Assembly (NCBI RefSeq): GCF_030812255.1
Contig: NZ_JAUSSH010000016.1
Span: 43,933-107,932, forward strand
Origin: Paeniglutamicibacter psychrophenolicus
GTDB lineage: Bacteria > Actinomycetota > Actinomycetes > Actinomycetales > Micrococcaceae
Reading direction: 5' to 3'
DNA length: 64,000 nucleotides
Shown: positions 1-8,219 of the stretch, piece by piece
Numbering within the stretch: the stretch's first letter is position 1
Layout: every line of letters begins with the position of its first letter
Made by a program: the position numbers and the translations under genes
Notes under the pieces: generated by a model
Database searches by the model: none
The model's input: only the letters and a program-made list of their open reading frames with translations
Told to the model about the DNA's origin: nothing

Positions 1-2
1 GG

Positions 3-650
3 CGACGCGCGCCGAGGGATTTCGCCGCGGGGGATCCGGGGCTCCCGGCCCTCGTGCTGCTGCCCGGTGTGTACGAGACATGGCTGTTCCTCGAACCCGC
101 GGCCGTGGGCCTTCGGCGGGCCGGGTTCCGCGTCTTCACCGTTCCGGATCTGGGATTCAACCAGCGCTCCGTGCCCGAGTCCGCCGCCCGGGTGCGCCGG
201 CGCCTGGTGGAACTGGGCCAAGCGCACGGCGTGGAGCAATGCGTGTTGCTGGCACACAGCAAGGGCGGGCTGATCGGCAAGCACGCGATGCTCGATGCCT
301 TGCTGCCGCCGGAATCGGCCCTCCGACCGGAGGGACCCAAGATCCTGGGGATGGTGGCCATCAATACCCCGTTTGCCGGATCCGTTTACGCCAGGTACCT
401 CTTTCCGCGGGCCCTGAGGCAGTTCTCGCCCGGCGATGCGGTCCTGCTCTCCCTGCAGGCCCAGGTGGAGGCGAATGGGCGGATCACCTCCATTTTCCCT
501 GAATTCGACCCGCATATCCCCGGTGGCAGCGCCTTGGCTGGCGGCACGAATGTGCGGCTGCCGGTGTCCGGGCATTTTCGGACGTTGAAGGATCCGCTGG
601 TGCTGGCCGCCGTGAACGAAGCGGTCGCGATACTGGCCGCCGGCCGCTGA
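3..650 (+). CDS. Alpha/beta hydrolase (lipase/esterase type), 5' end cut by window
   Basis: The reading frame is open to the first bases of the window with no stop, and the segment before GTG 54 still reads like protein, so the gene starts outside. About 215 residues are visible. The nucleophile elbow AHSKGG sits in a context like that of triacylglycerol lipases (VLLAHSKGGLIGKHAM), LLPGVYETW fits the oxyanion strand, and SGHFRTLKDP near the end is in place for the catalytic His. It probably hydrolyses an ester or lipid, but the substrate cannot be read from the sequence. No signal peptide can be judged because the N-terminus is missing. The following ltrA-type gene has its own upstream region. 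Confidence 0.72.
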   Translation, partial: RRAPRDFAAGDPGLPALVLLPGVYETWLFLEPAAVGLRRAGFRVFTVPDLGFNQRSVPESAARVRRRLVELGQAHGVEQCVLLAHSKGGLIGKHAMLDALLPPESALRPEGPKILGMVAINTPFAGSVYARYLFPRALRQFSPGDAVLLSLQAQVEANGRITSIFPEFDPHIPGGSALAGGTNVRLPVSGHFRTLKDPLVLAAVNEAVAILAAGR

Positions 651-750
651 GCGGTCCGGGCCGTACTCCGCTGGTGCGCGGGGCCCCGGGGTGCCCATAA
701 TGGGCTGTCAGGTTTTCCGCTGCCGGTGAGGGAAAAGAGATGGGTGTCCG

Positions 751-1932
751 GTGTCTTCCACGGAATCCGACCCGCGCCGAGCGGTAATTCCGGGAAGGGA
801 TGCCGGGGAGCATCGCCCCGCCGACTGGTACGAGTTGTTCTTCGACTTGGTCTTTGTGGTGGTCATTGCGGTTTCGGCGAAGGTCCTCGAACATGGGCCC
901 ACGCCGGGCGCGGTGGCCGGGTTCGTGCTGTTGTTCTTTCCGCTCTGGTGGGCCTGGGTCAACTTGATGGTCACCAACAACCTCTATGGCCGGCGTTATG
1001 CCCCCATCGGGATGCTGGTGGTGGCCGCCATGCCGGGACCGGCGGCGATGGCCGTCGCGGTCGCGGGAGGAATCTCCGACAATGCCTGGCTTTACGCCCT
1101 CGGTGCCGTCTGGATCCGGCTGGTGTTGCTGCTGATGTGGATGACGGCCACGGTCCGCGGGGCGATCCGGGTGCCGCTGTGGCGGACCCTGGGGTACAAT
1201 GTGGGTACCGCCGCGCTGTGGTTGGGGTCGATCGCCGTGCCCGCTCCCTACCGCTACTGGATGTGGGCCCTCGCCGTGCTCGCCGAGATGCTGCTGCTGG
1301 TGCTGCGTGCCGGGTTCGCCTACGAGGTGTACGAGCAGGTCTCCATTCCCCACTTGCTCGAGAGGATCGGTCTTTTTGTTGTCATCGTGATCGGCGAGGC
1401 GGTGTATCTGGGGGTTACCGGGCTGATCGAGCATCCGAGCGGGGGTGGAGCCGCGGCGGCATTCTCCGGATTCGTGGCCTGCGCGTTCCTGGCCCGGGCG
1501 TTCTTCCGCTGGGGCGTGCCAACGGCGGCCGCGGGACTGGGGGACGCCCGCCTGGCGCAATCCTATGGGGTCATGCGCGATGTCGTGATGTATTTGCCCT
1601 TCCTCGTGGTCACCGCCCTGTCATTTGTCTCGGCGGCCGTCGGCATTGCCGTGGCGCATGCGCAGGATCCGCTGGACCTGGAATCCAGGGCCCTGCTCGC
1701 GATGGGTGTTGGCGGCTACTACCTATCTAACGCGTTGATTGCCCTGCGCCTCGGGCGCCCGTGGCGGCGGGTGCTGCTGGTGCTGGGATTGGGAATTGCC
1801 CTGACGGTCGTGGCCTGCCTGCTCAGCTGGGCCCTGCCCGCCTGGTGCACCTTTGCCCTGGTTGCGCTGGCCCTGGGGGCCATCGATGGGGCGAACGCGC
1901 TGCTTTCCCGGCGCTGGTACGGGGGGCGTTGA
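751..1932 (+). CDS. LtrA-family (low temperature requirement A) membrane protein
   Basis: A 393-residue integral membrane protein with many hydrophobic segments. The N-terminal block RPADWYELFFDLVFVVVI and the following WWAWVNLMVTNNLYGRRY are the hallmark of the LtrA family, named from Listeria; the biochemical role of the family is not established. The GTG at 751 is the first start in frame; a purine-rich stretch (AAAAGAGATGGG) lies 5-15 bases upstream, so the start is moderately supported. A hairpin shared with the convergent tRNA-Arg gene lies just after the stop. The protein is complete, with no visible damage. Confidence 0.85.
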   Translation: MSSTESDPRRAVIPGRDAGEHRPADWYELFFDLVFVVVIAVSAKVLEHGPTPGAVAGFVLLFFPLWWAWVNLMVTNNLYGRRYAPIGMLVVAAMPGPAAMAVAVAGGISDNAWLYALGAVWIRLVLLLMWMTATVRGAIRVPLWRTLGYNVGTAALWLGSIAVPAPYRYWMWALAVLAEMLLLVLRAGFAYEVYEQVSIPHLLERIGLFVVIVIGEAVYLGVTGLIEHPSGGGAAAAFSGFVACAFLARAFFRWGVPTAAAGLGDARLAQSYGVMRDVVMYLPFLVVTALSFVSAAVGIAVAHAQDPLDLESRALLAMGVGGYYLSNALIALRLGRPWRRVLLVLGLGIALTVVACLLSWALPAWCTFALVALALGAIDGANALLSRRWYGGR

Positions 1933-1948
1933 TTCCGGCGTGAATGCA

Positions 1949-1976
1949 GAAAAGCCGCGATTTCTCGCGGCTTTTC
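1949..1976. terminator. Bidirectional terminator, ltrA-type gene / tRNA-Arg
   Basis: Perfect 12-bp stem GAAAAGCCGCGA / TCGCGGCTTTTC with loop TTTC. It lies immediately 3' of the minus-strand tRNA and after the plus-strand gene, with A/T ends on both strands. It is paralogous to the hairpin at 9905-9932, with compensating base changes in the stem. Confidence 0.85.
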
Positions 1977-1980
1977 GTCT

Positions 1981-2057
<77 letters not shown>

Positions 2058-2385
2058 ATATGCAGTTGTTGGACCAGTCTTGCGACTTGACCTCGAACAA
2101 CTATACATAGCTTTCGCGGGATGGTCGATCCGCGAGGTCGAATCGTGCGCGATCTCACGCTTTGCGCGCCGACCGCGCGGCAACGAGCTCGGTTTAGGGA
2201 CCCGCAAGCCCCGGCCCATCGGGACATGCCGTCCTGTGTCGAACCAACCGAGGCGGGGGCGGGTGCCGGACGGCTCGAAGCAGGCCGATGCGGGTGCGAG
2301 GGAACCCGGCCCGCCGGAACGGTGAATCACGTGTGGACGGATCGATGCGTCCGACCGTGGAGCCTCGGATTCGGGGGCGCAGGGG
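2058..2385. other. Intergenic region with tRNA-Arg promoter
   Basis: The first 50 bases hold the promoter side of the minus-strand tRNA-Arg and are conserved at the second copy. The remaining ~270 bases are GC-rich with no convincing gene on either strand. I see no clear ribosome binding site before the LysE-like gene except GGGGGCGCAGGG. Confidence 0.5.
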
Positions 2386-3087
2386 ATGCTTGCACTTGCC
2401 CAAGTTGGTGCCCCGGCGCTGGCAGGTGTCCTCCTGATTGCCGTGCCCGGCCCCGGTGTCATGTTCGTCGCGGGGCGGGCGCTGAGCCAGGGGCGCGGGA
2501 ACGCGCTGGCCAGCGTCGCGGGGAACGCCTTGGGCTGCTATCTCGTGGGCCTGGTCGGCACCCTTGGCCTGGGTCCCTTGCTCGAGCGGTCCGAGCTGCT
2601 CTTCCAGGCCATCAAGAGGGCGGGCATCCTCCACCTCCTGCACCTGGGCCTCCAGGCAATGCGCCACGCGGCACCGGTCCGGCGGGACGCCCCGGCAAGG
2701 CTGCGGGCCGGTTCCCCGTGTGCAGCCCCTCGCACAGGCGTCGCGGTGGGGCTGGCCAACCCCAAAAGCCTCATTTTGTTCACCGCCGTTGTGCCGCAAT
2801 CCATCGTTCCCGTTGCGGGAAGCATCGTGTTGCAGATCGCTGCCCTGGGCCTGATCCCGCTGCCGATTGGCTTGGTCGCGGACACGGCGCGGGTCCTGTC
2901 GGCGGCCAGGATCGTGCCCTGGCCGCATTGGGGAATCTCCATTGTCGGGACGGGCTCTCGGTTGCCGTTTCGGAAGGCCATCGCTGGATCGCCGGCAGGG
3001 AAAGCCGCGTGTTGGCCGTCGGCGATCCCGGTGGCGCCGCAATTCATGGCCGGGCCGAAGCCGGATGCGTTGCTCCCGGGGCGTTGA
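2386..3087 (+). CDS. LysE/RhtB-family exporter, probably degenerate
   Basis: Residues 1-90 match amino-acid exporters of the LysE/RhtB superfamily: VPGPGVMFVAGRALSQGRGNALASVAGNALG, then a second hydrophobic helix. Residues ~118-165 keep the family motif GLANPKSLILFTAVVPQ. The segment between them (PVRRDAPARLRAGSPCAAPR) and everything after about residue 170 are polar, proline-rich and unlike the final helices expected of the family. I therefore suspect decay or frameshifts, although none of the three frames restores a normal C-terminus. Its last codons overlap a TTGACA that may serve the next operon. It could still be a short divergent transporter. Confidence 0.5.
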   Translation: MLALAQVGAPALAGVLLIAVPGPGVMFVAGRALSQGRGNALASVAGNALGCYLVGLVGTLGLGPLLERSELLFQAIKRAGILHLLHLGLQAMRHAAPVRRDAPARLRAGSPCAAPRTGVAVGLANPKSLILFTAVVPQSIVPVAGSIVLQIAALGLIPLPIGLVADTARVLSAARIVPWPHWGISIVGTGSRLPFRKAIAGSPAGKAACWPSAIPVAPQFMAGPKPDALLPGR

Positions 3088-3112
3088 CATTTGTTCCGGG
3101 TCATGGAATCTT
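3084..3112 (+). promoter_or_regulatory. Candidate promoter of the beta-glucoside operon
   Basis: TTGACA at 3084-3089 is followed after 17 bases by AATCTT (3107-3112). The -35 overlaps the stop codon of the preceding gene, and the first operator begins 16 bases after the -10. This position suits repression by a LacI-type protein. The -10 is weak, so the call is tentative. Confidence 0.45.
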
Positions 3113-3127
3113 GTATCTAGAAAGTTC

Positions 3128-3231
3128 GTGAGAGCGCTCACATTCAAGTTTGAGAGCGCTCTCACGGTTCGGCGAATCCCCGGCCAAGTTTGCGAAGGGT
3201 GCTCGTCGGCGCAAATTGAGAGCGCTCTCAA
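3128..3231. promoter_or_regulatory. Three CebR-like operator palindromes
   Basis: Site 1 at 3128-3141 is GTGAGAGCGCTCAC (perfect core GAGCGCTC). Site 2 at 3151-3164 is the perfect palindrome TGAGAGCGCTCTCA. Site 3 at 3216-3231 is the perfect palindrome TTGAGAGCGCTCTCAA. The centres are 22 and 66 bp apart, close to two and six helical turns, so dimers would lie on one face of the DNA. The sequence resembles the CebR box known from Streptomyces (TGGGAGCGCTCCCA) and fits the LacI-family gene at the end of the operon. Confidence 0.9.
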
Positions 3232-3286
3232 GAATGTTTCACCACCATGTATTCGCAGCACCACCAACGCACTCAAAGGAGTGAAC

Positions 3287-4612
3287 GTGAAGTTCTCACG
3301 CCACACTAGAACCGCCGCGGCCGTCGCCGGGGCAGCGGCCTTCGCGCTTTTGGCCGTAGGTTGCTCAACAGGCGCCTCCTCGGCGGAGCCCGCCTCGTCG
3401 GACAACCCGGTGACCCTGACCGTCACCACCTTCGGCACCATGGGTCTTGACGACCTCTACAAGCAGTACGAATCCGAGCACCCGGGCATCACCATCGAGG
3501 CCACCAACATCGACACCGGTGGAAACGCCCTGACCGATTGGAAGACCAAGCAGGCAGCGGGCTCGGGACTCGCCGACGTGCAGGCCGTCGAGGAAGGCTG
3601 GCTGGGGCAAGTCATGGCGGTCTCCGACGCCTTCACCGATCTGGGCCAGCATGGCGCCGCCGACATCAAGGACCGCTGGGTGTCCTGGAAGATGGACCAG
3701 GCCACCGATCCGGAGGGCCGGGTCATCGGCTACGGCACCGACATCGGACCGGTGGGACTTTGCTACAACAAGGACCTGTTCAAGGAGGCCGGCCTGCCGA
3801 CCGACCGGGCAGAGGTCGCCTCGCTGCTTGGCGGGGACAACTCCACCTGGGCCGACTACTTCGAGACCGGCAAGAAGTACAAGGAAGCCACCGGCAAAGC
3901 CTGGTACGACCAGTCGGGCTTCGTCTGGAATTCCATGGTCAACCAGCTGCCCGAGGGCTACTACCGGGCCGACGGAACGCTGGACGTCGAAGGCAACGCG
4001 GCATTGGCCGAACGCTGGGGCGAACTCGCCGGCGGGGCAGCGGCCGGATTGTCCGCGGGCCAGACCCAATGGGACTGGGGCAAGGGCAAGGCCTTTGTCG
4101 ACGGTTCCTTTGCCACCTTCGTCTGCCCGGGCTGGATGCTCGGGGTCGTCCAGGGGCAGGTCGAGGCCGCCGGCGGAAACGCGGACTCCGGCTGGGACTT
4201 CGCCGACGTGTTCCCGGGCGGCGCCACCAACTGGGGCGGAACCTTCCTGACGGTGCCCACCCAGTCCAAGCACCCGGCCGAGGCCGCCGAACTCGCCGCG
4301 TGGCTCACCGACGCCAAGGCCCAGGTGGCCGCCTTCCAGGCCGCAGGAACCTTCCCGAGCGTGACGGCAGCCCAAGGCGATCCCGGCGTCACCGGCAGCA
4401 ACGCCTTGAGCAAGTTCTTCAACGACGCCCCGGTCGGGGAGATCCTGGCCTCGCGTGCCGAGGGAGTCAAGGCCCAGTACAAGGGCCCGAACGACTCGGT
4501 CATCCAGGAGCAGGTCTTCGGCCCGGCGACCATCGCACTGGACAAGGGGACCGACGGGACCACTGCGTGGAACGACGCACTGGCCACGCTGAAGAACCTC
4601 GACCTCAAATAG
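3287..4612 (+). CDS. Sugar ABC transporter substrate-binding lipoprotein (CebE-like)
   Basis: A 441-residue extracytoplasmic binding protein for the ABC importer encoded next. The N-terminus has a basic region, a hydrophobic stretch and lipobox LAVGC, so it should be lipid-anchored outside the membrane. The fold pattern VTLTVTTFGTMGLDDLYKQYE..HPGITIE is typical of the family 1 oligosaccharide-binding proteins. GTG 3287 was chosen because AAGGAG (3276-3281) sits 5 bases upstream; an in-frame GTG at 3281 would overlap that site. First gene of a tightly packed operon with two permeases and a beta-glucosidase; cellobiose or related beta-glucosides are the likely ligand. No ATPase gene is present, as in ceb systems that borrow the shared MsiK ATPase. 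Confidence 0.9.
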   Translation: MKFSRHTRTAAAVAGAAAFALLAVGCSTGASSAEPASSDNPVTLTVTTFGTMGLDDLYKQYESEHPGITIEATNIDTGGNALTDWKTKQAAGSGLADVQAVEEGWLGQVMAVSDAFTDLGQHGAADIKDRWVSWKMDQATDPEGRVIGYGTDIGPVGLCYNKDLFKEAGLPTDRAEVASLLGGDNSTWADYFETGKKYKEATGKAWYDQSGFVWNSMVNQLPEGYYRADGTLDVEGNAALAERWGELAGGAAAGLSAGQTQWDWGKGKAFVDGSFATFVCPGWMLGVVQGQVEAAGGNADSGWDFADVFPGGATNWGGTFLTVPTQSKHPAEAAELAAWLTDAKAQVAAFQAAGTFPSVTAAQGDPGVTGSNALSKFFNDAPVGEILASRAEGVKAQYKGPNDSVIQEQVFGPATIALDKGTDGTTAWNDALATLKNLDLK

Positions 4613-4679
4613 GCCACCGAACGGTTCGGGGCTCGGCATGGGCACCATGCCGAGCCCGGACCCCTGGGAGAGGAAACCA

Positions 4680-5816
4680 ATGACCAGCACCATCAGCCCG
4701 CCCTCGGGGCCGGCGCAAAAGCATGGCCCACGTGCCGGGAAAGCTCCGGCAACACCCGAAGCCGCGGAATCCCCGCGCCCCCGCAGCACGCTGCGCAGCA
4801 GGCTGGGGGCCCTGGACGTCAAGGCGTCTCCCTACCTCTACGTTGCGCCGTTCTTCATCCTGTTCGCCCTGGTCGGACTCTTCCCGCTGGTCTACACCTT
4901 CGTCGTCTCGATCAACGACTGGGACCTGCTTTCGGGTGCCGGGGAATGGGTGGGCCTGGAGAACTACGCGGCCGAGCTCACCGACCCCTACTTCTGGAAT
5001 TCGCTGTTCAACACCTTCAGCATCTTCCTGCTTTCCGCCGTCCCGCAGCTGATCGCGGCAACCTTCATTGCCGCCCTGCTTGACCAGAACCTGCGCGCCA
5101 AGACCTTTTGGCGCATGGGCGTCCTGCTTCCCTACGTGGTCACCCCCGTGGCAGTGACGCTGATCTTCTCCAGCGCCTTCGACGAGAAATACGGGCTGAT
5201 CAACAACCTGTTGCAGATGCTCGACATCGACCCGGTCGGCTGGAAGTCAGAGGTCCTGCCCTCCCACCTGGCCATTGCCTCGATGGTGAACTGGCGCTGG
5301 ACCGGCTACAACGCGCTGATCCTGCTGGCGGCCATGCAGGCCGTGCCGCGGGACCTGCACGAGTCGGCGTCGCTGGACGGCGCAGGGGCCCTGCGCCGCT
5401 TCGTCTCCATCACGCTGCCGGGCATCCGCCCGACCATGATCTTCGTGATCATCACCGCAACCGTCGGCGGCCTGCAGATCTTCACCGAACCCAAGCTCTT
5501 CAACCCCAGCAGCTCGACCCTCGGCGGTCCCAACCGCGAATACCAAACCACCGTCCTTTACCTCTGGGACCTGGCCTTCAACCGGGGAGACTTCGGCAAG
5601 GCCTCGGCCGTGGCCTGGCTGCTCTTCTTGATCATCATCGGCGTGGGACTGATCAACTTCTTCATCTCCCGCTCCATCGCCTCGGCCGATGCGAAGCACC
5701 ACGCCAAGCCCGGCCGGGCGGCCCGCCGGGCGGCACGGGAGCGCAAGTCGCGGCGCGCACACGAGCCGGCCGCCCGCCATTCGGCCGCCCATGATTCGAA
5801 GGAGGATCCGTCATGA
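4680..5816 (+). CDS. Sugar ABC transporter permease (CebF-like, MalF type)
   Basis: A 378-residue inner-membrane permease. About 50 Pro/Ala/Arg-rich cytoplasmic residues precede the first helix (YLYVAPFFILFALVGLFPLVYTF). The EAA-type loop ESASLDGAGALRRFVSITLPGIRP at about residues 223-246 is the site that contacts the ATPase. The C-terminus is a basic tail. ATG 4680 is preceded by GGGAGAGG at a good distance. It overlaps the next permease by the tetranucleotide ATGA, indicating translational coupling. It would pair with the following gene to form the channel for the beta-glucoside bound by the lipoprotein. Confidence 0.92.
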   Translation: MTSTISPPSGPAQKHGPRAGKAPATPEAAESPRPRSTLRSRLGALDVKASPYLYVAPFFILFALVGLFPLVYTFVVSINDWDLLSGAGEWVGLENYAAELTDPYFWNSLFNTFSIFLLSAVPQLIAATFIAALLDQNLRAKTFWRMGVLLPYVVTPVAVTLIFSSAFDEKYGLINNLLQMLDIDPVGWKSEVLPSHLAIASMVNWRWTGYNALILLAAMQAVPRDLHESASLDGAGALRRFVSITLPGIRPTMIFVIITATVGGLQIFTEPKLFNPSSSTLGGPNREYQTTVLYLWDLAFNRGDFGKASAVAWLLFLIIIGVGLINFFISRSIASADAKHHAKPGRAARRAARERKSRRAHEPAARHSAAHDSKEDPS

Positions 5817-6709
5817 GCACCAATACCGAGTTGTCCCCGGGGCCCGGTACCCGGACCGCGCCCGCCAAGACCCGGCGCAAACGACCCCTTGGCATCGACA
5901 GGCGGCCGGGATTCCTCACCTACGGGTTGCTGATCGCCTTCTTCCTGGGCGGGGCCTATCCGCTGTGGTGGTCGTTTGTGACAGGCTCCGGCTCCACAGG
6001 TGCCTTCGCCGGGCCGCTGCCGCCGCTCTTTCCGGGAAGCGCATTCCTCGCCAACGTGGCCGAGGTCTTTTCGACCATCGACTTCTGGGCCGCCCTGGGC
6101 AACAGCGTCATCGTCTCAAGCGTCATCACGATCTCGGTGGTCGGGTTTTCCACGCTTGCCGGCTACTCCTTCGCCAAGCTGCGCTTCCGCGGAAAATCCG
6201 GACTGATGGTGTTTGTCATCGCGACGCTGGCGGTGCCCACGCAGCTGGGCATCATCCCGTTGTTCATGATGATGAAGGAATTCGGCTGGACCGGATCGAT
6301 CGGGGCTGTCATGGTCCCCACGCTGGTCACGGCGTTCGGGGTGTTTTTCATGCGCCAGTACCTGGTTGATGTCATCCCCGACGAATTGGTCGAGGCTGCC
6401 CGCGTGGACGGGGCATCCATGATCCAGACCTTCTGGCACGTCGGGGTCCCCGCAGCGAGACCCGCCATGGCGATCCTGGGGCTGTTCACCTTCATGACGG
6501 CCTGGACCGACTACCTCTGGCCACTGCTGGTGGCCCCGCAAAACCCCACCCTGCAGGTGGCCTTGAGCCAACTGCAATCGGCCAAGTACGTGGACCACAC
6601 CATCGTGATGGCCGGAGCCGTCATGGCGACCATCCCGCTGCTGCTGCTCTTCGTGCTGGCCGGCAAACAACTTGTATCAGGAATCATGGCAGGAGCAGTA
6701 AAAGGCTAA
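5813..6709 (+). CDS. Sugar ABC transporter permease (CebG-like, MalG type)
   Basis: A 298-residue second permease subunit. After a short polar N-terminus come six predicted helices starting with FLTYGLLIAFFLGGAYPLWWSF. The EAA loop is ELVEAARVDGASMIQTFWHVGVPAARP. The start overlaps the previous stop by 4 bases with AAGGAGG upstream, and its own stop TAA shares one base with the ATG of the beta-glucosidase gene (TAATG). This packing implies a single transcript from the CebR-box promoter. Substrate specificity is inferred from the operon, not from the permease itself. Confidence 0.92.
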   Translation: MSTNTELSPGPGTRTAPAKTRRKRPLGIDRRPGFLTYGLLIAFFLGGAYPLWWSFVTGSGSTGAFAGPLPPLFPGSAFLANVAEVFSTIDFWAALGNSVIVSSVITISVVGFSTLAGYSFAKLRFRGKSGLMVFVIATLAVPTQLGIIPLFMMMKEFGWTGSIGAVMVPTLVTAFGVFFMRQYLVDVIPDELVEAARVDGASMIQTFWHVGVPAARPAMAILGLFTFMTAWTDYLWPLLVAPQNPTLQVALSQLQSAKYVDHTIVMAGAVMATIPLLLLFVLAGKQLVSGIMAGAVKG

Positions 6710-8127
6710 TGGACATCAAAAAACTTCACGATTTTTCCTGGCCCCGGGGCTTTTTGTGGGGATCGGCCACGGCCGCCGCGCAAATCGAGGGAGCCGCGCA
6801 CGAGGACGGAAAGGAGGACTCCATCTGGGACGCGTTCGCCCGGGTCCCCGGGGCCATCGCCGGCGGCGACCACCTGGAAGTGGCGGTGGACCACTACCAC
6901 CGCTACGCCCAAGACGTAGGCATCATGAAAGACCTTGGCCTGGATTCCTACCGGTTTTCCACCTCCTGGGCCCGGGTCGTCCCGGGTGGGCGCAGGGTCA
7001 ATGCCAAGGGCCTGGACTTCTACAGCCGCCTGGTCGATGAGCTGTTGGAGGCAGGCATCCTGCCATGGCTGACCCTCTACCACTGGGACCTGCCGCAGGC
7101 GCTGGAGGAGCGCGGAGGCTGGGCCAACCGCGACACCGCCCACCGCTTTGTGGAGTATGCCGAGGCCGTCCACGGTGCACTGGGGGACAGGGTCACTCAC
7201 TGGACGACCTTCAACGAGCCGCTCTGCTCCTCGTTGATCGGCTATGCGGCGGGCGAGCACGCGCCGGGCCGCAGGGAACCGCGCGCTGCGCTGGCAGCGA
7301 TGCACCACCAGCACCTGGCCCACGGACTGGCAACCGCGCGGCTGCGCGAGGCGGGCGTCGAAAAGATCGGCATCACGCTGAACCTCACCAATGCGGTGCC
7401 CCACGACCCGAGCGACCCGGTGGACCTTGACGCCGCGCGGCGCATCGATGCGTTGTGGAACCGCATGTACCTCGACCCGATCCTGCACGGCACCTATCCC
7501 GCCGACCTGCTCGAGGACCTCAAGGACCACGGCTTGGCGGAACTGATCCTGCCCGGCGACCTGGAAACCATCGCCCGGCCCCTCGACTTCCTGGGCGTGA
7601 ACCACTACCACGACGACAACGTCAGCGGGCATCCGGCCGACGCGGACGCGGCCCCCGCGGTGGTCCCCACCGATCGGCCCAAGAGCTCGCCCTTTGTCGG
7701 CAGCGAACACGTCTCCTTCCCCGCCCGCGACCTGCCGCTGACCGCCATGGGCTGGGAGGTGAACCCCGCCGGGCTGCGCACGCTGCTGGACCGGCTCACC
7801 GCCGACTACCCGAACCTGCCGCCGCTGTACATCACGGAGAACGGTGCGGCCTTCGAAGACGCGGTGGAACCGGACGGGAGCGTGGCCGATACCCGGCGTT
7901 CCGGCTACATCACGGAGCACATCGGGGCCGTGGCCGAGGCCATCACGGACGGAGCCGATGTCCGGGGCTACTTCGTCTGGTCGCTGCTGGACAATTTCGA
8001 ATGGGCCTGGGGGTATGAAAAGCGCTTCGGCATAGTCCGGGTCGACTACGACACGCAGGAACGAACCATCAAGGACAGCGGGCTCGCCTACGCCAAGCTG
8101 ATAGCGGCGAGCCGTACACTGGCATGA
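6709..8127 (+). CDS. GH1 beta-glucosidase (BglC-like)
   Basis: A 472-residue family 1 glycoside hydrolase, full length and without a signal peptide, so it acts in the cytoplasm on imported beta-glucosides. Seen directly: N-terminal FLWGSATAAAQIEGA, the acid/base motif TFNEP near residue 168, and the nucleophile motif YITENGAA near residue 380, followed by YFVWSLLDNFEWAWGY that forms the sugar-binding site. Family knowledge gives retaining hydrolysis of cellobiose-type sugars to glucose. It is the fourth gene of the operon and ends in an ATGA overlapping a possible upstream start for the regulator. Confidence 0.95.
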   Translation: MDIKKLHDFSWPRGFLWGSATAAAQIEGAAHEDGKEDSIWDAFARVPGAIAGGDHLEVAVDHYHRYAQDVGIMKDLGLDSYRFSTSWARVVPGGRRVNAKGLDFYSRLVDELLEAGILPWLTLYHWDLPQALEERGGWANRDTAHRFVEYAEAVHGALGDRVTHWTTFNEPLCSSLIGYAAGEHAPGRREPRAALAAMHHQHLAHGLATARLREAGVEKIGITLNLTNAVPHDPSDPVDLDAARRIDALWNRMYLDPILHGTYPADLLEDLKDHGLAELILPGDLETIARPLDFLGVNHYHDDNVSGHPADADAAPAVVPTDRPKSSPFVGSEHVSFPARDLPLTAMGWEVNPAGLRTLLDRLTADYPNLPPLYITENGAAFEDAVEPDGSVADTRRSGYITEHIGAVAEAITDGADVRGYFVWSLLDNFEWAWGYEKRFGIVRVDYDTQERTIKDSGLAYAKLIAASRTLA

Positions 8128-8131
8128 ACCG

Positions 8132-8163
8132 GGTGCCGCGGACGCTTGACGCTCCGCGGCACC
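8132..8163 (+). terminator. Stem-loop between beta-glucosidase and regulator genes
   Basis: Perfect 11-bp stem GGTGCCGCGGA / TCCGCGGCACC with a 10-base loop, with no U-run after it. It may act as a partial terminator or processing site that keeps regulator levels below those of the transport genes. Confidence 0.55.
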
Positions 8164-8219
8164 TCTCCGTCGCCGCGGCGGGGACACGGACTTGTCACGG
8201 AAGGGGCATGGGAGCAGCA

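Noticed and set aside
2867..3286. N-terminal extension of the sugar-binding lipoprotein
   Set aside because: The extension runs through the operators and lacks a signal peptide; GTG 3287 has a proper ribosome binding site and a lipoprotein signal.
8124..8219. Longer start of the LacI-type regulator at ATG 8124
   Set aside because: It would read through the hairpin at 8132-8163 and add residues unlike any LacI N-terminus.
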